A stretch of 64,000 bases of DNA from Selaginella moellendorffii (GCF_000143415.4 NW_003314261.1:6050822-6114821); one strand, 5' to 3'. Positions 36,901-48,514 are shown, counted from the stretch's first letter. Notes: generated from the letters alone by a model not told the origin. A program made the numbers and translations.

Positions 36901-37222
36901 AGATAAGCACCGTTCTCATTTTAATTCTATCCCTTCGCAGGACGTTGCCAAGTACGAGCGCGAGAAGGTTGCGATCAAGGCCCTGGGAAAGAAGCTTCCG
37001 GATTCATCAGAGTACTTCAAATGGAAAAACAACATCACGGTTCCTTGCGGTGCCTTGAAGTCATCTGGTCGTGACGATTGCACACTCGACTACAACGAGT
37101 ATGTTGTCTATGATCCAAAGCAGGTAATCTATCCTTTTTTCCTGGTTTTCAAGGAAGACAATGTGGTTTGTTTCCAGGTGAAGTTGCAGTACATAGTCCA
37201 AGTTCGCTACGAAGAGAAGTGA
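33961..37222 (+). CDS. PARP3: Poly(ADP-ribose) polymerase 3, plant type
   Basis: Plant PARP3 with all expected parts in order, in many short exons. A lysine-rich N-terminus leads to a PADR1-type zinc region (MYGPLEPCPSCGG...WSKCGFST). A BRCT domain follows (FSGMHILLAGR...SWLQDCL), then a WGR domain (GIVYNCAFSICDQTSG...YFYHKRGRLATG), a PARP regulatory helix domain and the catalytic domain. The protein is about 800 aa. In the catalytic domain the first triad position, His in active PARPs (LLWHG), is Cys (LLWCG). The second, Tyr, is kept (FGKGLYCTD), and the Glu is present (DYNEYVVYD). Plant PARP3 is known for a non-canonical triad, so strong polymer synthesis is doubtful. The start ATG follows the spacer after DRP1. 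Fragments occur at 46085-46545 and 50250-51445. Confidence 0.95.
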
Positions 37223-37366
37223 AAGAGAGAGGTGCTGACTTTGCTAAGGAGAATCATTTTTCCTGTGGCTGATATTACGTAGGTGTAAAGAACACTGATA
37301 AGTTATGGTTTTCTCCTCGTCAATGCCACGGCAACGCCAAAACGAGAAAAGGAAAAATTGATATGT

Positions 37367-37438
37367 TGAACCCGGCGTGACTCGAACACGCAGCCTTCTG
37401 ATCTGGAGTCAGACGCGCTACCATTGCGCCACGGATCC
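37367..37438 (-). tRNA. tRNA-Trp(CCA)
   Basis: 72-nt cloverleaf on the minus strand. The acceptor stem GGATCCG pairs with CGGGTTC (one mismatch/GU allowed). The D arm is GCGC-AATGGTA-GCGC, the anticodon arm is TCTGA-CTCCAGA-TCAGA with CCA in the centre, and the T arm is GCGTG-TTCGAGT-CACGC. There is no intron and no encoded CCA tail, as in nuclear plant tRNA genes. Internal A and B boxes are intact. Confidence 0.97.
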
Positions 37439-37680
37439 TCTCATGTCTCAAGCTTGACAGTTATTTCAAGTTGAAAGTAAAATAATCCCGCAAAAATCGT
37501 TTCCTGTTCCCTGGAACGCGAGTCAGTTAGGCTTGGGAAATCTCCAAACGACCTCTGTGAAAAGCCAAATAGAGAAGAAGGAAAAGCAAGAGATCCTGGG
37601 AGAAATCGATCGAGAGTAAGTGAGAGGAGGAGAGATTGATCGATCGAGAGAGATTGAGAAAGAGGAAGAGGAAGGAGGAG

Positions 37681-38787
37681 ATGGCGAGGCAGCACAGGTC
37701 GAGCATCACAAAGCTCTGGTTCTTCCGCGTCATGCTCGCCATCTTCGTGCTGTCCAGCGTCGCGCTCCTCGTCTTCGCAAACTGGCACACGGTCAAGTAC
37801 ATGCTGCGCCCCATCTGGGACACCCCGCCGCGGAGCTTCGCCTTCATCCCGCACTACTACGCCCACAACATGTCGATGCGCGAGCTGTGCGCCCTCCACG
37901 GCTGGAAGCTCCGCAAGCGCCCCCGCCGGGTCTTCGACGCCATCATCTTCAACAACGAGCTCGACCTCCTCGAGATCCGCTGGCGCGAGATCGACCCCTA
38001 CGTGACCAAGTTCCTGCTGCTCGAATCCAATGGCACCTTCACCGGCATCTCCAAGCCGCTGTGGTTCGGCGTCAACCGCAAGCCCGGCGGCCGCTTCGAC
38101 TTCGCGGAGCCCAAGCTCGTCTACTCCGCCATCCGGACGCCCAGGCTACCGCGCGGCGTGCGGCCCTACGTGAACGAGGCGTACCAGCGCGACCGGATGA
38201 ACGAGCTCTTTCGCACCGCAGGGATCCGCGCGGGCGATCTCCTGCTCATGTCGGACGTGGACGAGATCCCCAGCGGCCACACCGTGGACCTCCTGCGCAG
38301 CTGCGACGGCATACCGCCCGTGACGCACCTCCAGCTCAGGAACTTCCTCTACTCGTTCGAGTTCCCCACGCACAAGGACCGGAGCGACACGGGAAGCTGG
38401 CGGTCCACCGCGCACGTCTTCGAGCCGCGCGTCACGCAGTACAGCCACTCGCGGGTCACGGACACGATGCTGGCGGACGCGGGCTGGCACTGCAGCTTCT
38501 GCTTCCGCACCGTGGCGGACATCGCGTTCAAGATGCGGGCGTACAGCCACGCCGACCGGGTGACGCGCCCCGACTTTTTGCGCGAGGAGAGGATCCAGGA
38601 CTTGATTTGCAGCGGGCGGGACCTGTTTGACATGCTGCCCGAGGAGTTTAACTACCGGGACTTGATCGGGAAGATGGGCAGCATACCCAGCAGCTACTCG
38701 GCCGTGAATTTGCCGCTCCATTTGCTCCGGAATGTGGAGAGGTTTCGCTACTTGCTGCCGGGCAACTGCGTGAGGCCACGGGTGTGA
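37681..38787 (+). CDS. GT17 family glycosyltransferase (MGAT3-like)
   Basis: Type II Golgi-type membrane protein of 368 aa in one exon. The family is named for beta-1,4-mannosyl-glycoprotein beta-1,4-N-acetylglucosaminyltransferase. A short cytosolic basic N-terminus and one span at about residues 14-33 ([20 protein letters not shown]) precede the lumenal domain. The family blocks are present: [32 protein letters not shown], the metal-binding-like [19 protein letters not shown] and AYSHADR. The gene is much more GC-rich than its neighbours and has no intron, a common look for this family in plants. ATG 37681 is chosen over an in-frame TTG upstream. Acceptor specificity in plants is not settled. 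Confidence 0.94.
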   Translation: MARQHRSSITKLWFFRVMLAIFVLSSVALLVFANWHTVKYMLRPIWDTPPRSFAFIPHYYAHNMSMRELCALHGWKLRKRPRRVFDAIIFNNELDLLEIRWREIDPYVTKFLLLESNGTFTGISKPLWFGVNRKPGGRFDFAEPKLVYSAIRTPRLPRGVRPYVNEAYQRDRMNELFRTAGIRAGDLLLMSDVDEIPSGHTVDLLRSCDGIPPVTHLQLRNFLYSFEFPTHKDRSDTGSWRSTAHVFEPRVTQYSHSRVTDTMLADAGWHCSFCFRTVADIAFKMRAYSHADRVTRPDFLREERIQDLICSGRDLFDMLPEEFNYRDLIGKMGSIPSSYSAVNLPLHLLRNVERFRYLLPGNCVRPRV

Positions 38788-39283
38788 TCGTGAGCTTGGG
38801 AGAACTTGCAAGACCTTGCGAGAGTTTGGAGTGACTCCCTGGAAAGAGATTATACTAGAGGATGGAAGAACTTCTTAGAACCATGGCGATCAAAGATTGC
38901 TCATGTTCTACGTATATTTTAATTCTTAAACATTGTCTTTTATTTCGTGGGCTGTATTGACTAGGTTTGATCGTTGACTCAAATATATTTTTAAAAGAAT
39001 TGGTCTTTGGTCGTTGACTAATGTCTGACTAGATCCACTTCCATCTCTTCAGCCATTGGGAAGATCAATGCCGACCAAGATCAATACGTAAAGAGAGGTA
39101 GAAAGTAAAAATCAATGCTCCTTGGGCAATAGCCAGGGCCATAAGCGTCCATGCAAGGTCGCAACTCTTATTCAATTCCTTTTCTTCGTTGGTTTTTAGG
39201 CTTGTTTTGTTTTGGTCCAAGGGTTGGAAAGTGAGAGGGGAGAGAGAGGGGGACGATCTTAGGGACGCCATCGCCAAATCGCC
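38788..39283. other. Spacer, GT17 gene and translocator
   Basis: 3' flank of the glycosyltransferase and promoter or leader of the translocator. No gene is seen. Confidence 0.5.
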
Positions 39284-41155
39284 ATGGCAGCAGCGAGCTT
39301 GGCTCCGGCGGCGGCGGCAGCGGCGCTGCTCTCCTCCAAATCCGCCTCATTGCGCCTCTACAGCGCCAAGCCGTGCCTCTCCTTCTCCTCCTCCGGCGAT
39401 CGGGCGTTTGGCGGATTATCGCTCCACCGGAGCCTCTACCTCCAGCAGCCGCTGCTCGCGAAGGATTCCAGCTCGACCTGGGAGAGCAAGCGTCCTCGCA
39501 TCGTCGCTTCCGCTGCCGCTGCCTCGGATGCCGAGTAAGTCGAATCGAAATTTTAGAGATTTTCCTTCCTTTTCTAGATGGGAGGAGCTTTGCTCGTTAC
39601 TTTACCTTTACCTGGAATGCGGTGCTTTGGACAGCTCCGGCGATGCAAAGATTGTCGAGGCGTCTGGTTTTGCGGAGAAATACCCGGCTCTCGTCACTGG
39701 ATTCTTCTTCTTTATGTGGTAGGCATGCTTTTTCTTCCTTCCTTTTTTGCTTTTCCACTGTTCTCTCTTGCAAATGAGATCTTCCTTCTTGCAGGTATTT
39801 TCTCAATGTGATCTTCAACATCCTTAACAAGAAGATCTACAATTATTTTCCTTATCCATAGTAAGCTACCTCAGCTGACAAGGTTTTTATCATCTCCTGA
39901 CATGGAATCGTTCTTAGTTTTGTGTCAGTGGTCCATCTTATCGTTGGTGTTGCTTATTGCTTGGTTTCCTGGGCCGTGGGAGCTCCAAAACGAGCGGTAG
40001 GTTTTTCTCTCTTCGTGTCTTTCGTGTGGCTCACTTGAACTTCTTTGTGGTGCAGCCGATTGATGGACAACTTCTGGGATTGCTGACTCCAGTTTCGTTT
40101 TGCCACGCGCTTGGACATGTCATGACGAATGTGTCTTTCGCTGCTGTCGCTGTTTCGTTCACGCACACCATTAAAGGTTGGCACGATATAGTTTTGTCGT
40201 GGATGTCCTAAGAACTCCTTGTTTCTTCTTTGTATAGCACTGGAGCCATTCTTTAGCGCAGCCGCTTCGCAGTTTATACTGGGGCAGCAAATTTCTCTGC
40301 CGCTTTGGCTCTCTCTCACGCCCGTTGTCCTTGGTAAGTGTTGATTCCAATGGTTGCAAGAGTAATAAACTGGGCCCGCTTTCAGGTGTGTCAATGGCAT
40401 CGCTTACTGAGCTCTCGTTCAACTGGACGGGATTCGTGAGTGCCATGATATCCAACATTGCATTTACGTACAGAAACATCTACTCGAAGAAAGCCATGGT
40501 AACTCATGTCAAAGTTGCATTGGATTCTAGACTTTCTCGTGTTGCTACAGACCGGAATGGACAGTACAAACGTTTATGCCTACATTTCAATCCTGTCTCT
40601 GCTCTTCTGCATTCCTCCAGCAGTGGTGGTAAGTCTTCCCCTTGTTTATAAGCTAAGCGTCGTAAACGATTTAAAAAATTGCCTCTCACACAGATGGAGG
40701 GTCCCAAGCTATTGCAACACGGGTTTGCAGATGCCATTGCCAAAGTTGGAATGGTGAAGTTTCTGAGCGATCTCTTCTGGGTTGGAATGTTTTATCATTT
40801 GTATAACCAGGTAAGACTTTAGTTCTTTTGCATCAAAGGCGGCTTGTCAATGTTCTCCCAGATTGCTAACAACACTTTGGAGCGAGTGGCCCCTCTAACG
40901 CATGCTGTCGGCAACGTTCTAAAGAGAGTGTTCGTCATTGGTTTCTCTATCGTTATTTTTGGTAAGCTCTTGGCTTCCTTCTCTTCTCTTCTCTTAGTCC
41001 TCCTCGAGTCTAACTCGCGAGTTTTTCTAGGAAACAAAATCTCCACCCAAACGGGGATTGGAACCGGCATTGCCATTGCTGGGGTGACTATATACTCACT
41101 GATCAAGGCCAAAATGGAAGAAGAGAAGAGAAAGGGAGCTGCACCCAAGGTATAA
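39284..41155 (+). CDS. TPT: Plastid triose-phosphate/phosphate translocator
   Basis: Inner-envelope antiporter that exports triose phosphate and 3-phosphoglycerate from the chloroplast in exchange for phosphate. The first ~75 residues are an Ala/Ser-rich transit peptide. Multiple helices follow with the family blocks [63 protein letters not shown] and the C-terminal [20 protein letters not shown]. The Lys and Arg residues that bind the substrate phosphate in the family (the Lys of THTIK, the Lys-Arg pair of LKRV) are all present. The sequence is closer to TPT than to the PPT or GPT groups. Exons from 39284-39534 to the last one ending at 41155 join in frame, giving about 410 aa. Confidence 0.95.
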
Positions 41156-42180
41156 GCCAGCGGATTTTATCCATTTACCCAGTTTTGTATTTATGCAAAA
41201 ATCAATTATAATAAAATAATAAAATGTGTTTAAAATCATACTTCTTGGCCATGGATTCAAGAAAGAAAATTCAAGGCATGTAAACGCTTTTGTACAAAAG
41301 CCTTTGCATGCCCTTTCCTGCAATTTAAAACAATAAAAAGACATGTCATTTTATTGTTTTAAACGTAAACACCCATTTGGCAATACAACGTGTTTGCCAG
41401 CACACAAAGAGCCTCCCGAGTCGTTCCCAGTCGTTCTCTTGCAAAAGCTACTGAAACCTCGTTAACCAAAACATGTTAAAGTTATACGTTATCTTTCGCA
41501 CAGCACGGACAAGAACTGCACGGAGAAATAAGTAAATTGTCTTAGAACTATTTTCTCGACTGTGTTTGTAGTCACCATACCACCCGTTAGAGCATTGGGA
41601 CGTTTTTTGTTTATGAAAATGCGATGCAAAGCGAGCCAACAGGCTGAAGTGTTGATTTGCTGGTGTTGTTCGCCATTTTTCATTTTGGTGGGAGCGTTTT
41701 ATGAATAATTTACAAAAATAATCTTAAGCCGTCTATTAAATTAGCTAGCGTATCTTGTTGTACTAAGTGTAAACTGTGCAGAACCATCACCTGATATTAT
41801 TCTCTCACATATTCACCGAATCCTTTCGTAAACACAAGTGTGAGGAAGGACAATTTGATGAGAAATCCCTTGTGTGTTTGTTCCTCTACCGAGCTTGTTG
41901 TCACTCGCTTTTTCTCTCCACCATCTTTCCTTCCACAATCGTTTGCTAGAAGCTACTAGCTTCTTTTTCTTGGAAAGATCGAGTTGGGAAACAACAGGGT
42001 GCGTGGTTTTCTTCCTGGAGAAAAAAAAACACCATTTGATCTCTCTTTGCTTTTTTTTCCAGGCGAAAGCTCCTTTTGATCCACAGGTCCACTAGCTTGT
42101 AGCTTCTTTTCCTCTCGAAGTTCTCTACTAAATGCTTGTGTTTGATCCACAGGTCTGCAATGCTGATTAAGTTTCTGGAA
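41156..42180. other. Spacer downstream of the translocator
   Basis: AT-rich 3' flank to about 41.85 kb, then about 300 bp of pyrimidine-rich sequence with two TTTGATCCACAGGT repeats that look like intron ends. No gene can be supported up to the small coding-like stretch at 42155. Confidence 0.45.
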
Positions 42181-42403
42181 GAGCTGGGCTTTGACATCAG
42201 GCATCCCAGAATCTCCACAAAAAATGAAATATACTACTGGCATCGAAAATTCCCACTGCTTTTCACGACAGTTCAATCCTAGATGTGATGCAAGAGGTTA
42301 CATCGCTCGCGCAAAACGATACTTTGACGTGGAGATGCCCGCGTACAAGGAAAAGAACAACATCGCAGACTGCGAATCAGACGATGATGCTGGCCTTGAG
42401 TAA
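42155..42403 (+). pseudogene. Unidentified coding-like fragment
   Basis: Two short frames look coding and would need a shift or splice to join: MLIKFLEELGFDIRHPRIS (from about 42161) and ARGYIARAKRYFDVEMPAYK, ending in an acidic CESDDDAGLE before TAA at 42403. I do not recognise the family. It borders the shuffled-duplication region, so a captured gene end is likely. No promoter or full gene is visible. Confidence 0.35.
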
Positions 42404-42429
42404 AGTTTCCATCTCATTGCTTAGAGGGT

Positions 42430-43100
42430 CGTTTGATGCATTCTTTCTTGAACTTCTTTGCTAGAAACGGGCTTTGCGCTTTCTTCCAGTGTATTTTGGT
42501 GTCTCTGGGAACTTCATGCCCGGCTTTTATTTCTTGCGGAGAATCCAGTCGAATCCTTTCTTGTTCTTCTCGAGCTTACTTCTCTTTGCGGGAATTTCAC
42601 CTGCTGGAAGTTTAGTCTCTATGATGTTTTAGCGTACCGTTCTTGCATTGTCATCCTCGATGTCTTCGATTTCACTTCCTCCGTCCTCGCCTTTGGCTTT
42701 TGGAAGTACACTGGGAGGCCCAGATACCAGGCAGAGAAAATACTTCTTCGCGCGAGAGCTGGAACAAACTTTCAGAGCTTACTAATCCACCACAAGACAC
42801 AAGACCGCTCGAGAAGTCACAGCTAGCTGCGGAACTCAAGCTGCGCAGTGTTCTCAGGATAGATCTGGATCAGCATTTCTGCTGTCCAGGTAGAGTCTCC
42901 TCTCGCTGTTTCCTTCTTTATTTCTCTTTATTTCATGCCGGACCTGATCTTCCACTAGGTGACCAGAGCGATAAGTCGTGTCCGGGGCTGAGTAAGTTAC
43001 AAGTCATTCGTCGCTGCATATGGTATGGTTGTTTTAGATGTTTCTTTACGGCGTTATTCAATCGTCTAGCAAGAGGTGCCAGAGCTCCATCAAACACTCC
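42430..43100. pseudogene. BUD23 fragments in both orientations
   Basis: 42430-42870 is an inverted copy of BUD23 exon 7 to the end of exon 9 with deletions; the last-exon block GCGCAAAGCTCGGTTCTAGC is recognisable on the minus strand. 42871-43080 switches to the plus strand and copies exons 5 to 7 from the CAGCATTTCTGCTGTCCAGG block onward. A tiny piece of exon 5 is inverted again at about 43083-43100. No frame survives. Confidence 0.85.
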
Positions 43101-43109
43101 TGGCTGCAA

Positions 43110-43520
43110 GAGTTTTAGGTAACTACAACAGACGACATGCCGGTTGCAGAGAGGGTCCTCCAGTCGGCAAACTAAGATGGATCAACGCATCACCGTCACT
43201 GGCGTTTGAATCTTCGTGTCCTGCTCGGTTCGTTGCTCTTGCTCGTGCTGCTGCTCGATCTTATCTTGAATTTGCAGACGTTTGCGTCTAAACTCACTCG
43301 AATCTACTGAGGATTGTGTTCTTGGCGCCCTCGACCAACTTAATAAATTCTTCTCCCTGGAAGAAAAGAAGCTCTTGTCAGAATCCTAGTCGATACTTAC
43401 AACATCCTGATCTGGCGCTGGAGTAGAAACGCTCCAAAGACCGCCATCGCTGCCATTCCAATTGGGAGGGCCACCACCGCCGTCCGGAATTTCTCGTCCG
43501 ACACTGAGAAATGCTAATCC
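43110..43520. pseudogene. Fragment of IspD last exon and the adjoining unknown gene
   Basis: A plus-orientation copy of 28455-28990. The IspD final exon with its TAA is followed directly by a shortened relic of the convergent unknown gene. The Gln/Glu-rich tail and part of exon 1 are deleted. It stops at an inversion point near 43515. Confidence 0.85.
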
Positions 43521-44335
43521 AGGTGTAGTTACCTGTAAAACTATAACATTTACTGAAAGAACCACAAAAAGAGCAACTTACTTTCAAGTTGGAGTACGAG
43601 CGCTCTGTGATGAACACTGGACGTTTTAAAAACTCCACAATGGAAACATCATCTGTGACCTCTAATCCATCCCTGCCTCAAAACCAAGTTCTTCTCACAG
43701 CCAACAAAAGAACTGTATCACCTCTCAACAAGTCCGAATCCTTTCCGAATTAGTGATGGTTCTATAGCCTGCAAGTTAAAGCTAATAAGTGAGATGGAAA
43801 GCTTCATCGACTATTACCTGCATTTCCCACAAGTTCTATCTGTTCAATGTCTTTTTCACGAACTGATCGCTTCCTGCCTGTGGTCAAATTTACTATCAAA
43901 CCAGAACATGATCTGCGTACCTCTTTGATAGTGGCCTTAACACGTACTCCAAGAACGGCAGCTCCATGCACCCAGGCATCTCTGAAAACCACGCGAACAG
44001 TTTGAGTATTTGAAAGACGAGTAAGCAACGCATACACCCTGTGTTTGTCATGGCCGAGGACAAGAGGTCGCGCAGAATCATGGATACAAGCTAGCTTCGA
44101 GTCATCACTGATGGCCTGAAACAACCGAGAAAACACTAGTTCGATCAGACATGCAAATTTCACCTTCAAACAGATGCTTGTATGATGGGTCACAAACCAC
44201 CAGGCATGTTAGCAAATGTATAAAAACTGAACGCGCTAGCATCAACAAAACGAAGATCAAGTTGTTCCGCACTAACCTGTCTAGCGCAATACTGTCCTAG
44301 AAGAGGCAAATATTGTTTTGGCATATCAGCCTGCA
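43521..44335 (-). pseudogene. Inverted IspD fragment (exons 10 back to 3)
   Basis: Minus-strand copy of IspD from about 28440 down to 27450, introns included. Recognisable pieces are [29 protein letters not shown] and the [12 protein letters not shown] exon. The LWEMQTPQ exon has lost in-frame sequence and exons 4-5 are missing or shortened, so it cannot encode the enzyme. Confidence 0.88.
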
Positions 44336-44368
44336 AGAATAGCAACGATTAGAAGCTCGAAACTAAGG

Positions 44369-44565
44369 GTAAGCACTTTAGGAGCTGATTTGCTTGATTC
44401 CTTGCAGACTTTTAAGGTGGTTCCAGAGCACTCGGTATCTGTGATCTTGCTTGCTGGTGGCGTAGGGACGCGGATGGGGGTAGGAAACCATCCTTCACCA
44501 AGCTGGATGCACATAGAGCTGCTGCATTGGCCTTTACTAGCAATCTTGGAACTGCAAGGAAAAAA
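44369..44565. pseudogene. IspD exon 2 split into two opposed pieces
   Basis: 44369-44483 is a plus-strand copy of the second half of IspD exon 2, with the nucleotide loop LLAGGVGTRMG (Lys replaced by Thr). 44490-44565 is a minus-strand copy of the first half ([20 protein letters not shown]). The exon was therefore broken inside and the halves now face in opposite directions. Confidence 0.85.
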
Positions 44566-44639
44566 CGAATATGGGGAGGTTGATGCAACTCACTTGTCAT
44601 TCTGTCAACAGCCAACAGCAAGTTTGTCCTTCCATTTCT

Positions 44640-45215
44640 TATCTTGGAAAGCGACTCCATTGGAGATTACCAAGACCTCAATCATCACCCATATCTGCAC
44701 GAAGCAAGGAACACACAATCGACGCAAATATAGAGGAAGGATACCATACCATCATCGCAAAGATGAAAAGCTTGAAGTAACTTGAAGTGATTGCGGAAAA
44801 CTCCCGTTAAACTCCCGTTCGTCGAGCTGGAACGGTCAACATCTCTATCCTCATCATGGAATGTAAGCTCATGCTCAAATCACCTTAGCTGATCGATACG
44901 AGATGGCAGCGGCCCTCTCAGCACTAAAATAGTCGTATAGACATGCTTCCAAAACAACAAAGTAAAGAGCTGCCGTCACAACGACCTGCTTTCAAACGTC
45001 AAAATCAGCTCCGCTCTGAGAGAATCGAAAGAGCGAAACACTTACTTTCGAACTTAGAACTTTGCTGCTGAAGAACAAATGACGGTAAGTGCAAGACAAT
45101 ATCAACGAAAACAATCTGGAAAACACGATCCATCATCAAAAGAAGAAATATAGAAGATCATCGATCGGAATGACAGGCTTACAATCGGCTCGCACTCCAC
45201 ATATACATCAGCGAC
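44640..45215 (-). pseudogene. Inverted ARV1 fragment (exons 6 back to 2)
   Basis: Minus-strand copy of ARV1 with introns, including the ITSSSYFKLF, STERAAAISYRST and VECEP blocks. It ends after exon 2 and joins aldehyde-dehydrogenase sequence. Exons 1 and 7 are missing and the spacing of exon 5 is altered. Confidence 0.85.
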
Positions 45216-45259
45216 GATCCACTTTTTGGCTGAGAGCAACTCACACTGTCCATGATCTT

Positions 45260-45960
45260 CAAAACGTAGGCCGTGTCGTCTATTGTTCTGGATGGGGAGG
45301 AAAGTGTCAAGAAAGAAGTAGAATCCTCAAGAATCTAGCCAGTTTGATTTGTTACCACCAGCACGAAAACCTCTTCCCTGGCGAATCAATCAGTTAGAAA
45401 GAACACAAAACGAAAGAGATGAAAAACACTTTTTGCAAAGAGAGAATGGTGTTACCTAGACATCGGCAAAGATTGTTAAAACCCAACCAGAGAGGATCGC
45501 CGGGAGGCAATCCAGCCTGGAGCACAAATTCACGTTTTCCAGTTAGAGATCAACAGCAGAAACGAGAAAAACTACAGACCTCCTTCAGCAGGCTTGCACA
45601 AAAGAGAGCACTCAAGGGAGTTGCTCGCGGGGCCGATCTTCAAGAAAAACATGATGAGCGGGAAGTTCCATGGGAGCTCGAGCAAAGTGTACGCGTGGTA
45701 AGGGCCGTCAATTTTGGTCTTGCCACAGATTTGGTCAACGAAGCCTGTACAAGGTCCTCAGGCACTTCATTATTTGATCCTACCTGAACGAAGGAGCCGA
45801 AGGGACATCGGCAAGTCCAATGGCTTTCCATTGTCCAGAGTCTCGAGAGCTGCAAGCTCGTCAAGGTGATGCTCCAGCAAATCAGCAAACTTGAGAAGCA
45901 TTCGCCCCCTGGTCTGCGACAAACCAGTGATTACCGCAGTCAGAGCATATGAAAGCCGGA
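45260..45960 (-). pseudogene. Aldehyde dehydrogenase fragment
   Basis: Minus-strand copy of two stretches of the gene at 62-64 kb: about 62320-62590 and about 63265-63800. The part between them, which includes the catalytic Cys region, is deleted. Pieces such as [16 protein letters not shown] and the Lys-Glu-rich intron flanks are recognisable, but the frame is broken. Confidence 0.85.
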
Positions 45961-46084
45961 TTTTTTTTTTCTTTTACGTACCGCATCAACGAAGCACTTT
46001 GTACAATGACAAGTCCTCTAACAGACTGAGCAAGAAATAAACACGTTTAGTTCCACGCGCTATGCTAACGGAAAACAAAACTTA

Positions 46085-46545
46085 CCACATCGTCATGCAT
46101 GACTGGCTCGTAAGTTTTCTCCAGGTGTTTCTGAACCGTCTTATAATCGTCACTTTCCTTGTCCACGCAAGTCATAGAGCTCTTGAGCTTGGCGTAACGA
46201 TCGGATAAAGGATCGTTCAATGTGTCCCCACTCCTATCACCTAGGATATGCAGAGATTTCAGTACACTTGCGCCCTGGAGACAATATTAGATATCATCAA
46301 TCTCGATTTGCAAAAGTACCAGTTGAGATGAAGGAACCAGCGAAAACCACTTACTACTAAAATCCAGGCACATTTGGTCGTGTTTCTTGCTGTCAGAGTC
46401 TGCGAACTCACTCCCGCCTGCCAATGCAGTTTGTTAACTCATAACCTCCTGAAACACGAGCTTACATTGCTTGAAGTGAAAGAGGCAGCTCGGGCGAGTT
46501 GATTCCCATCTCAAACATTGCATCCCTGCTAATACCATATCCACT
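46085..46545 (-). pseudogene. Inverted PARP3 fragment (regulatory domain)
   Basis: Minus-strand copy of about 35830-36370, the part between the WGR and catalytic domains. AMFEMGINSPELP-like, DRYAKL and YLEKTYEPV pieces are readable. A large part of the middle exon is lost and frames do not connect. Confidence 0.82.
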
Positions 46546-46549
46546 ACCA

Positions 46550-48445
46550 ACTGACAAAATTTCCTAACGAGGGCGACATGGAGAAGTCCATTGTCTTCAA
46601 GAATCTTTCTGCTGCAGCAGACAACTCCGCCTGAAAAGTTGGAAAGCGCGTAAGTTCCTATGTGAGCCCATATAAAACAAACATAATGACATTTTACCGT
46701 CTCGTTTATCACAAGCTCTTTGAGTAAAAAATGCACCTGGCAAACAAAGTACAAAATGCTCTTCAACTCAGAAGTATAACAAACCAAATCTTACAGCATC
46801 TACAGCCACCTCTCAAATAGCTGGCCGAGACTTCAATAAGTCACCGATAAGCTTGCTCTGGAGCAATCAAATGGCGCTGATAGCCATCAGCTTCTGCGAT
46901 AACTTTCCGACCGTCTGTATGGAAAGATGTCTGTCGAACGGCAGCTTCAGGAAGCAGGTGATCAAACACGTTATGGATTCGATCTCCTCCAGGACATATG
47001 ACACGATACTCAAAAGTAAGTCAATTAAAAGCTTCCTCATACAAAAAAATTTACCCTCCATCAAAATACGCCTTGAAAACATGGTCAAACGCCCTGCAAA
47101 GCTCTAACACGGTATACAGTTGCCCCTAAAAATGCAAGTACTTCAGCTCCAGATATAAGGAAGCCAGCTAGTCCTTTATCTTACCCCTGCGTCCGATGCA
47201 ATAGGTCTCCCAAGTCGGTCAAGTTCTGCTTCTAGTTCGGTGATGGTTTTGTTTATAAGCGACTGAATACTCGGAATTCGTGCCTTTATCACTGCTTCCA
47301 AATGCTGCAAAAGAGATTTTTCAGAGCGGCCACAAAATGTATCACAATCACCTTCGAAAGAACTCTTCCAAGATATTCAGAGCCCATGCGGCTTGCCAAA
47401 TGCCTGTAATCTGGACTTGAAGCGAAAAACTCACGTTCCCTTCGTCTGGCGACGATCATGTCGACACTTTTATTTATGTCTGCTTGTGATCGATTGACAA
47501 CACCGATCCAGGGGCGTTGCAATCGATAGGAATGACCCTCCAACACCTGTAGAAAATCAGATTCAATCTAAACTGAAGAGTTTAGTAAACATAAAGATAC
47601 TTGCATCAATAGCTCCCTTATCCATCAACTGTGTGAGAACTCCAAACGTTCGGTCGCCTAACTCAAACGTTCTAATTCATTAGAACATTGCCATGAAAAC
47701 AATATAATCTCACCGATCGACTTCGCGTGCAAGTTTAATTGCGTCTGATGTTGCTATATCTTGATTGGCAGGAGAGATGGCCAGAATGATCGTATTTTCC
47801 TGAAGGTACAAGATGTTAAGCACCGCAAAGGTTGAATAATAACCAGAAACCAACCTTTTCAACATAATACCTGACCATGTTTTCAATCTCAGCTTTCAGG
47901 CTGCCCGTCTGCAAAGCAAAAGGAAAAGAAAAAGCTAAAACATTTGTCATGAAAATTCTTACCAACAGCAATTTTCGTTAAGCCCGCAAGGTCTATCATA
48001 GTCAAATTCACGACTGCCACTAAACACAAGAAGTTAAAACTCGTCGTGGAAACAATCAACCATGAAACAAACCATTTCGAGAGTAAATGCTGAGATGGAT
48101 AGGAACCGGCGAGATTTGTTTGCTACGTCCAGTGCTAAGACAAATAGAAAGCGCAAGAGCTAAGTCCGCCAGAAGAAGTTTCTTACCAAAGTCCGTAAGT
48201 TTCTTCTTAGGTAGATGCAAAAACTCCGCCCTCTGTCCTGATCACAATTCCTTCAAACAGAAGCCGTTATCACCAGAAGCCAAGTAAAAAGAGAAGCACC
48301 GACGATTTCCCGGAACAATCCCAACCAAGCCCGAGGAATAAATCTCATTCTCCACTAAAGAAAATGCGAGACACTCACCTGGCCTCCCACCACACCCCAG
48401 CACCGTGCAAGCTCGCTGCATACTTATTTTAGTCGCGTTCGCAGA
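46550..48445 (-). pseudogene. Inverted DRP1 pseudogene
   Basis: Minus-strand copy of most DRP1 exons and introns from exon 1 to exon 14. Lesions are clear. Exon 1 has lost about 60 nt before the G1 motif. Exon 3 is truncated. The G4 motif TKLD is reduced to TQL by a deletion. A ~13-nt deletion shifts frame before the LPFDRHLS block. The exon copying 32019-32213 is nearly perfect, and the GC-AG donor GCAAGT is preserved at about 47605, so the copy postdates that intron state. Confidence 0.9.
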
Positions 48446-48514
48446 GAAAGAAGACATCTTTCGCACGAAGCAAAATAAAACCCTCGTCACAGCTTGGAAA
48501 CCCTAGCGAAGTTG

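Noticed and set aside
37620-38630. 336-codon Arg/Pro-rich frame overlapping the GT17 gene
   Set aside because: It is an alternate frame of a GC-rich coding sequence; the other frame carries all family motifs.
38146-38811. 221-codon minus-strand frame in the GT17 gene
   Set aside because: It mirrors the GC-rich codon pattern of the plus-strand gene and has no recognisable domain.
42404-48480. Functional second copies of IspD, ARV1, BUD23 and DRP1
   Set aside because: All have missing exons, inversions, frame shifts or lost motifs.
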